A DNA stretch of 49,073 nt from a virus. The notes under the pieces are model-generated. The model ran no database searches, had not been told where the DNA came from, and was given only the letters and a program-made list of their open reading frames with translations. The DNA lies in IMG/VR virus record IMGVR_UViG_3300009506_000085, positions 1 through 49,073 of that record; one strand, written 5' to 3'. The position numbers were made by a program, and so were the translations under genes. Positions 14,396 through 23,074 of this stretch are shown here, piece after piece (position 1 is the first letter of the stretch; each line of letters starts with the position of its first letter).

Positions 14396-15417
14396 TACAT
14401 ATCGTCCTTGTGTCTGAACCCGATGAACACCGGGAACCGGGGCTTTGTCAGCGCCCCCGATGGCTGGTGCTTGTACTTCAAGATGGACCCAATGAGCACG
14501 TCCCGGTTCCTCCAGAACTCCTTGCGCTGGGCGTCGGTGTACCCGGTGCCCACCTCGAACTCGATCTTGGTCTTGAGGTCACGGCACACGAACTTCCCCA
14601 GCTTCCCTGTCGGTACCTTCCCGGCCTTGGCACTGGATCGCTCCGTCCTGCCCAGCTTGTTCTTCTTGGCAGGGTTAGCGTTGTGCATCTGCTCGTGGTA
14701 CCCAATGATCTCAGCCTCATCATCTTGGAACAGCTTGAGTTTGCACATCTTTCCACGGGTGGACCGCTTGAACAAGTACCCACCCTCAGGGTCACGGAAG
14801 ATGGCACCTTCATACCCTTCATCTGCACACTTACTCCAGAAGGCCATCAGGCCCCCTGGGTTGTAGCACTCCTGAGGGATCACCAACGTCACCCAAGGTG
14901 GACGAGGCGGGCGCAGCCTGTGCTGCATCAGCACTATGCGCTGGCGGTAGCTCAGGTCCGGCCTGTCCCAGATGTCGAAGACCTTGTACTCAAAGTCAGG
15001 TTCACCTTCTACCCTCATCACCGCACTGGAAACATCACCGAAAGCCTCGGCTCCATTGATCCACAGCTCACCATCCAATCCCTCCATACCCCAGGCTTCT
15101 AGTTGCTCCCGGATGTAGGTGTTGGGGATGTCCTTGAGGCTGCGGGATACTGGCGTCCCGCCCACCGTGGTGAGGCAGCGGATGCCGTCGATCTTGGGTG
15201 TGGCCAGGACAGGGTACTCCACCTTGTCCACACTATGGCAGACCTCGGCCAGCATGGGCTTCATCACGTCCATCAGGTGCTTGGTCCCGTTGTAGTCCTT
15301 CTCCTTCATCAGCTCCTCGTCGAATCCCTTGGGCACGGGGGCAGGGCCAAAGTGTCTCGCAGCCATCCCTGCGTCCTTGCGTGTTTGTCTGTCCTTCGGT
15401 CCTCGTTTACCACTCAC
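14395..15417 (-). CDS. ATP-dependent DNA ligase
   Basis: A 340-residue DNA ligase. Motif I ATPKIDGIR gives the adenylated K75; motif III is LDGELWING, motif IV GYEGAIFRDP and motif V CKLKLF. It seals nicks during replication. The size matches compact phage ligases with an adenylation domain and an OB fold. GTG 15,417 is chosen as start because AAGGAG lies seven bases upstream; the longer ATG/GTG frame to 15,438 includes that site. It overlaps the end of the upstream gene. Confidence 0.9.
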   Translation of the reverse strand: MSGKRGPKDRQTRKDAGMAARHFGPAPVPKGFDEELMKEKDYNGTKHLMDVMKPMLAEVCHSVDKVEYPVLATPKIDGIRCLTTVGGTPVSRSLKDIPNTYIREQLEAWGMEGLDGELWINGAEAFGDVSSAVMRVEGEPDFEYKVFDIWDRPDLSYRQRIVLMQHRLRPPRPPWVTLVIPQECYNPGGLMAFWSKCADEGYEGAIFRDPEGGYLFKRSTRGKMCKLKLFQDDEAEIIGYHEQMHNANPAKKNKLGRTERSSAKAGKVPTGKLGKFVCRDLKTKIEFEVGTGYTDAQRKEFWRNRDVLIGSILKYKHQPSGALTKPRFPVFIGFRHKDDM

Positions 15418-15733
15418 AGAGTTTCTCCTTAACGTCAACTAGGAAGTTCCACAACCTCTCGGCGTACCAGTCTAGCAGATCTATCATCCTAGCATTTTTA
15501 GGGCGCATGCACCTATTATAATGAGAAAGCATCCACCTCTTCTTGTTGAAGAAGTAGCGTCGCTTCGATGTTCCGCTGAGCCCATCGTAGGCCCAGTGAA
15601 ACGGAGGGTGCGTCTTCGACCACTTCTCCATTCCTCTGCGTGTGCAGTCGATCTTGGGTATGGCCATGCGACCGTTCGCCCCGCAGATTGGCCAGAGGGT
15701 CTTCGACCACTTCTTCATTGCTCTGCGTGTCAT
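15407..15733 (-). CDS. Hypothetical protein with internal W-S-K-T repeat
   Basis: A 108-residue basic protein. TRRAMKKWSKT at the start and TRRGMEKWSKT about 27 residues later are copies, reflecting an 81-bp spaced DNA repeat (about 15,618-15,649 and 15,699-15,730). The second half is rich in Arg, Lys and Trp. Its ATG overlaps the methyltransferase stop (ATGA). Family and function unknown. Confidence 0.6.
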   Translation of the reverse strand: MTRRAMKKWSKTLWPICGANGRMAIPKIDCTRRGMEKWSKTHPPFHWAYDGLSGTSKRRYFFNKKRWMLSHYNRCMRPKNARMIDLLDWYAERLWNFLVDVKEKLCEW

Positions 15734-16335
15734 TTTACCTTCACGTCCATGGTCTTGGTGATTTCATACAGAGCGTACTTCTTGGTGTCCACCGAGGGCC
15801 ACGCTCCCTCCAGCTTCACAGTCCGCTGGTAGGTGTTGGCCTTGGTGATGCCTTCTTTCTTCAAGTCACGACGCACAACGATGAACGCACGGCCCCCTCT
15901 ATTCAGTAGGCTTTGGATGTGGTCGATCACAGCCTGCCCTTGTCGTGGGTTAAGCACATTCAGCACGTACCCGCAGTAGATGTAGTCAAACGTTCCTTGC
16001 GGTTCGTCTGGTGCGTAGTACGGATCGTACTTGAACATGCCGAGGGCGTTGGCGTCGAACCCCTTGCCGCACCCGTAGTCGAGGCGACGCATGCATGGAT
16101 TGCTTAGTTCTTCCAGTAGCCGCTCCCGAATGGGAAGGCTTAGCTTCTTTCGTGTAATAGCTGTCAAATGCGAATTGTTTGTAGACATCTCTACCTCCGT
16201 CATTGTGCCGAACTTGGGGTCCATACCGAAGATAATCAGGCCGGGTTGCCATGTCCACAACCCACTTCCAGATTCGTTTTTTTCCCCAACGTTTGGGGAA
16301 GACCCATTCCTTTCGTAGTCGTCTTCGTTCTTCAT
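15730..16335 (-). CDS. Class I SAM-dependent methyltransferase
   Basis: A 201-residue frame from ATG 16,335, which overlaps the upstream stop (ATGA). An internal ATG at 16,188 (MSTNNSHLTAITRKK) has a better GGAGG site, so a 152-residue form may be the main product. The SAM-binding motif is RLDYGCGKGFDA, followed by FDYIYCGYVLNVL. This short group of methyltransferases is common in phages and mobile elements; the substrate is not known, and nucleic acid is one possibility. Confidence 0.75.
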   Translation of the reverse strand: MKNEDDYERNGSSPNVGEKNESGSGLWTWQPGLIIFGMDPKFGTMTEVEMSTNNSHLTAITRKKLSLPIRERLLEELSNPCMRRLDYGCGKGFDANALGMFKYDPYYAPDEPQGTFDYIYCGYVLNVLNPRQGQAVIDHIQSLLNRGGRAFIVVRRDLKKEGITKANTYQRTVKLEGAWPSVDTKKYALYEITKTMDVKVK

Positions 16336-17069
16336 ACAACGAATCCTGTTGTGTCATACTTAGCTCTCCCCTTCGCTACTAGCCCCACGATGCAGCCCAT
16401 CGGATCCAAGAACCTGAAGTCATGGGTCGTGCCATCAATTACTTTGTGACCCATGAACTCAGCAGGGATCTCCTTCCTGAACACTACGGCCACGTTGCCA
16501 CCGGCTTCAACGATCTCCTTCACTTCTTCCGGCTTAGTGTGCTCAGAGTAGCTAAACGTCAGGTGGTAGTTGGCTGGCCACCTGGCTGGCCACTTCTTCT
16601 TTAGGAACTTCCTCATCCTTGCGATGCTCTTGGTGTAGTCATAGAACTGGATGTTGTACTTCTCCAAGATAAGGTAGCTCTCCCACGGAACGTCGCTTGT
16701 ACCGTTCAGCCTAGCCACAGCGGTATATCCTTTCTTACCAGCCCTCCGCTCTAGGTTGAGTAGCTCCTTCTCAAGCTGATTCATGTATGCCGTGGTGTTG
16801 TTGATGAACTCCAGCGTCTTACCGATGCGTGCTCTGTGGATCTGGTACATTCTAAGATTCTTGGTGTTCAAGCCTCCCTTGATCTGGCTGCGGCCTGATG
16901 TGTTCAGGCACGCAGCACGGCACCCTGGCGTAGACCAGGGACACACAGTGTGTTTCTTATCGGCCAGCTTGTCCGGCGTCAGGTGTTGGATCACTCCCTC
17001 AAATGCGAAGTGTTTCAGTTGCTTTGCCGTCTTCGGGTTCGTTGACGCATTAGACAGCAGCTTCTTCAT
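16332..17069 (-). CDS. GP88-like phage protein
   Basis: A 245-residue protein with a Cys-rich N-terminal segment CPWSTPGCRAACLNTSGR and an internal RLNGTSDVPW motif. These match the widespread phage protein group typified by mycobacteriophage gene product 88 and related families. No enzymatic activity is established for the group. The conserved Cys pattern suggests a metal or Fe-S site. It sits between the methyltransferase and an exported small protein. Confidence 0.7.
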   Translation of the reverse strand: MKKLLSNASTNPKTAKQLKHFAFEGVIQHLTPDKLADKKHTVCPWSTPGCRAACLNTSGRSQIKGGLNTKNLRMYQIHRARIGKTLEFINNTTAYMNQLEKELLNLERRAGKKGYTAVARLNGTSDVPWESYLILEKYNIQFYDYTKSIARMRKFLKKKWPARWPANYHLTFSYSEHTKPEEVKEIVEAGGNVAVVFRKEIPAEFMGHKVIDGTTHDFRFLDPMGCIVGLVAKGRAKYDTTGFVV

Positions 17070-17070
17070 C

Positions 17071-17292
17071 TTACTTCTCCTTGTTGATCCTCACGCATGT
17101 GACGTTGCGGTGGTGGTCCAGCCAGTAGCACACGACCCCATGCTCTTTGTCCACGAACGTGTGGACCACGGGCGGCGGTCTGTCCACCACCTCGTCCAGA
17201 GTCTTGGTCTCATAACTATTTGCAACCCATGCAAACAGCAGACCAACGCACATCACGTAGATCAATCCAAATCCCAATACCTTCATTTTCAT
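17071..17292 (-). CDS. Small exported or membrane-anchored protein
   Basis: A 73-residue protein: N-terminal span LGFGLIYVMCVGLLFAW, a Pro-rich linker, then EHGVVCYWLDHHRNVTCVRI. The C-terminal V-C-Y ... C-V pattern is common in small phage periplasmic or membrane proteins and may form a disulfide. Its ATG is joined to the helicase stop region. Function unknown. Confidence 0.7.
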   Translation of the reverse strand: MKMKVLGFGLIYVMCVGLLFAWVANSYETKTLDEVVDRPPPVVHTFVDKEHGVVCYWLDHHRNVTCVRINKEK

Positions 17293-18743
17293 TACTCTAT
17301 CTCCTCAATGTCGAAGCCCTCCGATAGCCATACTTCTTTGCGGGCCTTGGAGTGTTGCTTCAGTGTCCAACCACTTGTGTCCTTGAAGTCGATGAGGGAG
17401 AACTTGTACTTGCCTTGGGCACGCCTCAGCCCCCGGCCTATGCGTTGCAGCATGGCGACCTTGGACTTCCCGCCTCCAGCGAGTATGACTGACCTCAGCT
17501 CCGGCAGATCCATGCCCTCATCGAACACTGTTGTAGCTATTATATGTTTTAGTTTCCCGGATTGCAAGTCGGCGATAGTTGCCGCCCTGTCCTTGGTACT
17601 GGTACTACCCTGTATGACAGGAAGGAATAGCCCCTTATCTTTCGCCATGTTAGATAGGATGTTTGCATGTATCACCCTGTTGCACATGACGATTGCCGGG
17701 GTAGGAACTTTCTGCAATTCCGTAATGATTCGCAAATTCCGATCCGTGTTCAATACGATTGCGGAATCGTAGACCTCCGGCCAGCTCTTGGGTCCAGGCA
17801 CCTCACCCACCTTGATGATGGTCACCTTCGGCTTGGTCAGATGCCCGGCATTGATGAGTGTATCGTTGGTGATCTCAACTAGGATGTCACCCGTGGCACC
17901 CATCAATAGCTGGTTGCTGTACTGATCCTTCATGAACGGAGTAGCTGTCAGCCCCCATCGCATCATGGCGTGGCGAAACTGGCGGCTGAGCATGATGAAC
18001 TGGTTACCCTTGTCCAGCTTGGCTGCACACAGGTGGGCCTCGTCGAAGAACAACTGGCGTGCCTTGATGAACTGACTTATCTTCGCCATGTCTCCTTGCT
18101 TCAGGATGTTGTGGATCGTTTGTACTGTGGCCACGGTAATACCATTCGGATCGGGAGTGAACACGCTGTCACCTACCTGCCCCGCCGTGATACCGTACTT
18201 CTTGAACCTATCTATTGCCTGCTTCACGAGGTGCTTCCGATGCACCACGAACACGGTGGGCATCTTAGTTGTCTCGTACATAGCCACAGCCAGCTCCGTC
18301 TTGCCTCCACCCGTGGCTATCTTCAGCACACCACGAGGCCACGGCATCCCGGCGAACTCGGTGCCGAAGGCTGTGTCGAGGGCTTCTTGTTGGTACCCTC
18401 TGAGCGGCACGGTGTGCACCCCTTGGATCTGAGGTGACACTACCCTCAGATCCTTGAAGGACACGTCCTTCTTGGGGATAGCCTGGATTACCTGATCGTA
18501 AACGAACGGCAACATACCAGTGGGAAACTGTCCACCTGTTACCGGGTGAATCTCACTTATAATGCTGGTCTTACCATCCCAGCCTTGCTTGCCTTTGGTG
18601 CGGAGGTACAGCTTGTGGTTGTACATGTACTTCGCACCAGGAGCCATGACCTTGGCTCTCGAACGCACAAGCGCCAGTGTTGTTATCTCCGCTGTGTTCT
18701 CTGGCTTCGCTAGACACACAGTGTTATCGAATTCAAACTTCAT
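17292..18743 (-). CDS. Superfamily 2 DNA/RNA helicase
   Basis: A 483-residue SF2 helicase. The motifs are GYQQEAL (Q-like), ATGGGKTELA (I), LFFDEAHL (II, DEAH), GLTATPF (III), DEGMDLPEL (V) and QRIGRGLRR (VI). It resembles phage UvsW/RecG-like or type III restriction-like helicases that act in recombination, fork repair or origin switching. N-terminal residues 1-110 form a UvsW-like small domain. A sigma-70-like promoter lies within its 3' third. Confidence 0.88.
   Translation of the reverse strand: MKFEFDNTVCLAKPENTAEITTLALVRSRAKVMAPGAKYMYNHKLYLRTKGKQGWDGKTSIISEIHPVTGGQFPTGMLPFVYDQVIQAIPKKDVSFKDLRVVSPQIQGVHTVPLRGYQQEALDTAFGTEFAGMPWPRGVLKIATGGGKTELAVAMYETTKMPTVFVVHRKHLVKQAIDRFKKYGITAGQVGDSVFTPDPNGITVATVQTIHNILKQGDMAKISQFIKARQLFFDEAHLCAAKLDKGNQFIMLSRQFRHAMMRWGLTATPFMKDQYSNQLLMGATGDILVEITNDTLINAGHLTKPKVTIIKVGEVPGPKSWPEVYDSAIVLNTDRNLRIITELQKVPTPAIVMCNRVIHANILSNMAKDKGLFLPVIQGSTSTKDRAATIADLQSGKLKHIIATTVFDEGMDLPELRSVILAGGGKSKVAMLQRIGRGLRRAQGKYKFSLIDFKDTSGWTLKQHSKARKEVWLSEGFDIEEIE
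17539..17567 (-). promoter_or_regulatory. Internal leftward promoter TTGCAA-17-TATAAT
   Basis: Minus strand: TTGCAA at 17,562-17,567, 17 bases, TATAAT at 17,539-17,544. It lies inside the helicase gene. The right part of the spacer, AAAACA, is the same as in the promoter at 11,496-11,524. It could raise expression of the exported protein, GP88-like and methyltransferase genes downstream. Confidence 0.6.
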
Positions 18744-19438
18744 TCTGATTCTTTCCTTATGATTCGGTACTGCTTGGTCTTCGCCATCTTCTTGACCCGG
18801 TTGGTGATCCGCTTGGTCTGTTCCTCCTCAGAGTACAACCCGTCTGCCAGCTCCTCAAGCATGTCGGGGATGGTGTTCACTCCTTCGATGAGAGTCTCGG
18901 GTTCCTCCGGCTCGGTGTCCACGTCAATCACATACCTCATGCACGTAGCCACGTCGGCCAGCCTGATGTTCAGCCTAGCCTTCAGCCGGTCGATGGTCTT
19001 CCGTCCTTTCTTCTCTAGCACCGCACGGTATAACTCGACGCACACGTCGGCGAAGGAGTCAAGGCCCTGCGTGTCCTCCCTCAACTTGCGGGTGGTGCGG
19101 TAGCCGTGCTTGCACTCAGCACACACAACCACCAAGTTGTCCGGCCTCGCCTCGCCACCCACATCAAGAGGCACATACCACATCAATCGGGCTGAAGTGT
19201 GGCTCTCCCTACCAAGGTAGCTCAGCGCCTTGTTGCAGAAGGCGCAGCGACCCTTGTAGTTCATGAAGCAATCCTCAGCATCAGCCTTAGTGACCTGAGG
19301 TATGGTGCCCCACCGCATGTCGGTGGCTGTTACTGTCCGGTATGATGCTTTGATCTCGGCGTTGATTTCATCTAGGCTCTTGGTCAAGAAGGAGCTGGTC
19401 CGCTTCTGCCTCCGCTTGTTCACCTTAGGTCTACCCAT
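18740..19438 (-). CDS. HNH-like endonuclease with missing first histidine
   Basis: A 232-residue protein with a basic N terminus and an HNH-type zinc module: CAFC, then MWYVPLDVGGEARPDNLVVVC, then CAEC. In HNH nucleases the position before the P..GG segment is DH; here it is WY, so the catalytic His is absent and activity is uncertain. The C-terminal 120 residues are helical and acidic. It may be a free-standing homing-type nuclease or a DNA-binding derivative. The ATG at 19,438 overlaps the upstream gene's end. Confidence 0.7.
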   Translation of the reverse strand: MGRPKVNKRRQKRTSSFLTKSLDEINAEIKASYRTVTATDMRWGTIPQVTKADAEDCFMNYKGRCAFCNKALSYLGRESHTSARLMWYVPLDVGGEARPDNLVVVCAECKHGYRTTRKLREDTQGLDSFADVCVELYRAVLEKKGRKTIDRLKARLNIRLADVATCMRYVIDVDTEPEEPETLIEGVNTIPDMLEELADGLYSEEEQTKRITNRVKKMAKTKQYRIIRKESE

Positions 19439-19859
19439 CGTCATCGTCCTTCCAATGTCCTGATTTGATGGCCTCATCCTTGTTCCGTTCAATGTCAGTT
19501 AGCCTCATTTTGACGTACTTCGGAGACCACGAGGACTGGTCATCCGCTGGTAGCCTCAATCTAGGGATGATGTCCATGTTATGGATCATCCATACAGAGT
19601 GCAGCTCAGGTGGAGCGTCGGCCATACAGAACCAGCACTTGCCCTTGATGCTGTCCTCGGCATCTAAATACCTGACCTCGGATTCTTGGTTGTCGAGTTC
19701 CTCATCCGTAAACTCAAAACGCAGAGCCTCACACTCATGCCATATGAATGACAGCATCATCTCACCTTCGGTAAGTTCCTTCTGTTCTTGACTGACCTCC
19801 TTCTCGTCAACCAACATCCACCCATTCACTTCCATCAGCGGCTTATGTTTCGCTCTCAC
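19431..19859 (-). CDS. W-HxC-CxxC-P-E-HN family member with C-terminal extension
   Basis: A 142-residue protein. LMEVNGWMLVDEKE, then FIWHECE, then CWFCMADAPPELHSVWMIHNMD give all elements of the small zinc-binding family found in the tandem cluster, followed by an extra 40 charged residues (SSWSPKYVKMRL...). A free-standing member within the replication region. Possible zinc ligands are His and Cys of WHEC and the CxxC pair. Function unknown. Confidence 0.75.
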   Translation of the reverse strand: MRAKHKPLMEVNGWMLVDEKEVSQEQKELTEGEMMLSFIWHECEALRFEFTDEELDNQESEVRYLDAEDSIKGKCWFCMADAPPELHSVWMIHNMDIIPRLRLPADDQSSWSPKYVKMRLTDIERNKDEAIKSGHWKDDDDG

Positions 19860-20134
19860 GTTCGATACTCCACGATGTCTCCGTTCTTTTCTACGGCTGC
19901 ATCTTCATACTCAGTCGCTACCCTTCGGTAGAATTCTTGCTTCACGTTCTCCAGCACACCTGTGATCTCAGCGATGGTATGATAACGAGACTCATTCTTA
20001 AACCACCTACCAATAAGACGACTGATGGCATAGTTGACATGCCCTGGAATCCATCCTTCTTCTTCAAGGCTATCACCAAGGTAGCCAATCCAATCATCGA
20101 ACAAATCTCGATCATTCGGTTTGATGTAAGGCAT
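19856..20134 (-). CDS. Conserved phage protein (DUF6899-like)
   Basis: A 92-residue protein. MPYIKPNDRDLFDDW, then PGHVNYAISRLIGRW, then ITGVLENVKQEFYRR and YEDAAVEKNGDI match a very common small phage protein of unknown function (DUF6899-type, recalled from memory of the pattern). It is mostly helical. It overlaps the genes on both sides by four bases or one base, in the sigma-factor operon. Confidence 0.8.
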   Translation of the reverse strand: MPYIKPNDRDLFDDWIGYLGDSLEEEGWIPGHVNYAISRLIGRWFKNESRYHTIAEITGVLENVKQEFYRRVATEYEDAAVEKNGDIVEYRT

Positions 20135-20433
20135 CAGATGTAACTCCCTTCGTTGGGCACGTATGCTTCTTTCTTCTCACCACCACCTCCTCGGTAACGG
20201 AGGATGGCATCTCTTGCTCTGTCAATATCAGCCTGAGTGATAGGCTGACCAGCCATTTGGCTAAGGCCGGACAGTGGGATGATGTATTGACCACTAGGCT
20301 CCTCAGATTCTTCCGTCTTCTTACTTTTTACGCTAAGGTATGTGCTCAGCAGTAGGAAGAATCCGACAGTCCCGATCACAGAAAGAATCGAAACAATCAG
20401 ACAGATGATGAGCAGCGTACTTAGTTCAACCAT
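20134..20433 (-). CDS. Single-span membrane protein
   Basis: A 99-residue protein with an N-terminal membrane span (LLIICLIVSILSVIGTVGFF) and a charged cytoplasmic tail holding a Ser/Glu-rich linker and a Gly-rich basic patch (RYRGGGGEKK). It overlaps the sigma factor gene by 13 bases. Function unknown. Confidence 0.7.
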   Translation of the reverse strand: MVELSTLLIICLIVSILSVIGTVGFFLLLSTYLSVKSKKTEESEEPSGQYIIPLSGLSQMAGQPITQADIDRARDAILRYRGGGGEKKEAYVPNEGSYI

Positions 20434-21644
20434 AGTGATTGTACCTCCTTGATCTCCCGCAGTTTGGTAATGGCAGCCTTCTCAATCAGACGAACGCTCT
20501 CTCTGCTGTACTCGGTGCCACCATACTCCGAGACGAGCAACTTCCCAACGTCCGTTAGTGGTGTGGGTGTCTTGTCCGAATCCTCATAGAACCAGCGGAG
20601 CATGATGACTTGAAACTCAATGTCCTCTAGGTTATCCTCCATCAGCTTGAACATCAGATCCTTACGCTCCCGTTCTTCGATCGCTTCATCAACAGATGCC
20701 TGCTCCTTGCTTAGCATCTCGCCGATGGTAGTTACGCTAGACCTGTTATCTCTACGGTACGGTTGGTCTAGGTGGACGTAGTTACTCATCAGGATCTTCA
20801 GCAGCTTGTCTACTTCCTCTACGGTGAAGGCGTGCTTAGGTGTTAGCTTCTTCCTGTCCTTCAGGATCTTGTTGGACTCTTGAGCCAATGTGAATAGATT
20901 GATGTTGTCTGGAACCAGGGCATCATACGCCTTGACGATAATCAAGATCCGTTCCATCTTGGAGCGAGGTACACGGACGAGCCTGCTATTTGTCAGTATC
21001 CATTCCTTCAGGAGGTTCTCTGCTCTGCTGTAAGCGTAGGTCATTAGCTTGATCCGATACCCGCTTGGTGTGCGATAGTTTGGATCGTACTTCCTCACAC
21101 TATCCAGCATATAGATACCTACCTGCTGCCCGGCGTCTGCCTCGTCTATCCCAAGTAGATTGGAGGCGTACTTCTTGGCTAGCTCTTGCGTAGACAGCAG
21201 CATAGAGCAGAACAAAGTGTTCTCTAGTCTGCTGATCTCGGTCCGCAACGCCGTTAGCTTGGCACTTTGTCTCAAGTGCTGGGCCATTTCAGCATAGACA
21301 TCATACGATAGGTTCAGCTTCAACAGCACATCCTTCGTGATGCTTCCGTTCTTGCTCTTGTCGAGCGCCAGCTTGAATTGTTCTTCGATACGCTTGTTCA
21401 CTCCGGCCTTTCGAGGATTGTAGTCGGCGCTCAGCTTGGCGACAGACCGACCAGATGCCACCACTTCTCTGTACTTATTGATGAAGTATTGGAGGCATTG
21501 TTTTCTGGCCAGGATGTAGCGGTACAGTTCATTCATTCGTGCTTTGTATTCTTTGACTAGGCTTTGTTCCTCCTCGTCTGTGAGGTACACTTGGTTCCTT
21601 CCTATGTCCTCATATGCTAGATGTGAAGATGTTTGCAGCCTCAT
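20421..21644 (-). CDS. Sigma-70-like RNA polymerase sigma factor
   Basis: A 407-residue protein. The central region, with GIDEADAGQQVGIYMLDS, RKYDPN and LMTYAYSRAENLLKEWI, resembles sigma region 2, and RVPRSK follows as in region 2/3 boundaries. The C terminus, with GGTEYSRESVRLIEKAAITKLRE, resembles region 4.2. It probably redirects host RNA polymerase to phage promoters. The N-terminal 150 residues are helical and unassigned. Candidate targets are the AAATCCTATAAT-bearing promoters around 39,760-41,106, but this is inference. Confidence 0.8.
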   Translation of the reverse strand: MRLQTSSHLAYEDIGRNQVYLTDEEEQSLVKEYKARMNELYRYILARKQCLQYFINKYREVVASGRSVAKLSADYNPRKAGVNKRIEEQFKLALDKSKNGSITKDVLLKLNLSYDVYAEMAQHLRQSAKLTALRTEISRLENTLFCSMLLSTQELAKKYASNLLGIDEADAGQQVGIYMLDSVRKYDPNYRTPSGYRIKLMTYAYSRAENLLKEWILTNSRLVRVPRSKMERILIIVKAYDALVPDNINLFTLAQESNKILKDRKKLTPKHAFTVEEVDKLLKILMSNYVHLDQPYRRDNRSSVTTIGEMLSKEQASVDEAIEERERKDLMFKLMEDNLEDIEFQVIMLRWFYEDSDKTPTPLTDVGKLLVSEYGGTEYSRESVRLIEKAAITKLREIKEVQSLWLN

Positions 21645-22585
21645 CTACTTGCCTTCATTCCTACAAACGGAGACTTTCCGAGAACTTGGTACCATCCATT
21701 GACGGTGAAGCTACGAGGACCCCATTTCTCAGTGACCGTGCCTTTTACGTAGGTTTGGTTGTTTCTAAAGTCGATGACGATTTTTCCTTCACCATCATCT
21801 ACTTCAATATCCTCCCATTTTGACGGTACGTACTTCTTCAGTCGCGTCGTCGCTACATTGTACCTCTGAACCTTCTTTAGATACTCCTTACCTTGGAATG
21901 ACTTTGCAGCGTAAGAATCAAGCTGCAACGGTATAGCCACCGTATCGCCATCAGTATACACTGATCGAACTTTGCAGTCTGTCAGGCTGAATCCGAAGTC
22001 TCCTGGCTTCGGCGGATTCATTAGTATCTCTATGTCTTTTGACGACAGGAATTGAGGTTCAAAGTCAGAGGGCATCCTTTTAAGCAAGAGATCTATTCCT
22101 GTAATCTGGTCCTTCTCTGGTTTGCAAAGAGGAATAGCCAGCGCCACACTTTGTACTCTCCTTGGAACTGAGACAGCCATGTTGTATTTGAATGAATCGA
22201 ACTCTTTGAAGTCAGGGTCATGGCCTATGAGCCATGGTGTTTCACCAACTTCCAGTAGCACATAGTCATCGGTCATGTCAATGATGCCGGACTCCAGTAT
22301 CTTCTCGTCATCCTCCTTCAAGATAGTGTTTGTAACGACAGGCATAGGCTTAGTCAAGTCCTTAAAGACAACTCTCCGAAGAGTTCTAACGTTAGAAGTG
22401 AACAGACAGATACCATGTCCGAAGTTGATGCCAAGAAGCTCACTCCCAGTTGGGCGATGCCGGCGTCTTGTCGCTCTAACAAGTAAAGAACAGTGGTCAC
22501 CGTCCAGCACACGATAACCGGAGTGTTGCTTCTTCCTGCCCAGCTTACCTGCCTTCCATTTGTTGATGAATTCAGCGGTTGTCAT
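21641..22585 (-). CDS. Hypothetical protein (314 aa)
   Basis: A 314-residue protein. It starts with a basic segment and alternates beta-rich stretches with the phrase LLEVGETPWLIGHDPDF. No Walker, HNH, metal-binding or membrane motif is visible. It overlaps the sigma factor start by four bases, so the two may be functionally linked. Family not recognised. Confidence 0.7.
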   Translation of the reverse strand: MTTAEFINKWKAGKLGRKKQHSGYRVLDGDHCSLLVRATRRRHRPTGSELLGINFGHGICLFTSNVRTLRRVVFKDLTKPMPVVTNTILKEDDEKILESGIIDMTDDYVLLEVGETPWLIGHDPDFKEFDSFKYNMAVSVPRRVQSVALAIPLCKPEKDQITGIDLLLKRMPSDFEPQFLSSKDIEILMNPPKPGDFGFSLTDCKVRSVYTDGDTVAIPLQLDSYAAKSFQGKEYLKKVQRYNVATTRLKKYVPSKWEDIEVDDGEGKIVIDFRNNQTYVKGTVTEKWGPRSFTVNGWYQVLGKSPFVGMKASR

Positions 22586-22832
22586 TTGGTTCTCCCATTA
22601 GTACGAACTCAGCATCTTCTGGTTTCTTTAGACCACACGCTCGGCACACGGGCGTCCCTTCTTCCAGTGTGGTTGGATGAAACCACATGCTCAGCTTGGT
22701 GCTTGTGTCCTTATGTTTGATGTTTCCGAACACACCCTTCTCTGTGAACCTGTCGATTACCTCCTCGTTTGTTGGTACTCCCAGGCAGAAATGGGTAACA
22801 TCTCCTTCTTGGTTCTTGAACCATTCAGTCAT
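22572..22832 (-). CDS. Truncated or divergent W-HxC-CxxC-P-E family member
   Basis: An 86-residue protein ending MWFHPTTLEEGTPVCRACGLKKPEDAEFVLMG. CRACGLKKPED matches the family's C-x-x-C-x4-P-E/D motif and MWFH the W/H segment, but the order is compressed and the terminal L-x-x-W is missing. It overlaps the 314-residue gene and abuts a clear family member. Function unknown. Confidence 0.55.
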   Translation of the reverse strand: MTEWFKNQEGDVTHFCLGVPTNEEVIDRFTEKGVFGNIKHKDTSTKLSMWFHPTTLEEGTPVCRACGLKKPEDAEFVLMGEPNDNR

Positions 22833-23074
22833 GCTCGCTCCCTTACCTCCCAGTTGTGCAGAATGTAGAGAGCCTCTATCTCTTCAGGAACGGGGTCTCG
22901 ACAATTACTGCACTTTGGAATGTGGTGTCCTTCTTTGTCGGTGAGATAACACCCACTGTTACATGGTTGATGCAACGGAAGTGATTTCAAATGACTTCCA
23001 ACCCCAGGCCTTGGTGTGACCAGAATCCAGTCATCAATCTCTAGTAGAACGGTCCTTCCTTCATACTTACTCAT
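22829..23074 (-). CDS. W-CxxC-P-E-HNW family member (dispersed)
   Basis: An 81-residue protein: LLEIDDWILVTPRPG, then LPLHQPCNSGC, then CSNCRDPVPEEIEALYILHNWEV at the C terminus. All elements of the tandem-cluster family are present. It overlaps the neighbours on both sides by 4-8 bases, next to a divergent member, so this is a local pair. Function unknown. Confidence 0.75.
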   Translation of the reverse strand: MSKYEGRTVLLEIDDWILVTPRPGVGSHLKSLPLHQPCNSGCYLTDKEGHHIPKCSNCRDPVPEEIEALYILHNWEVRERA

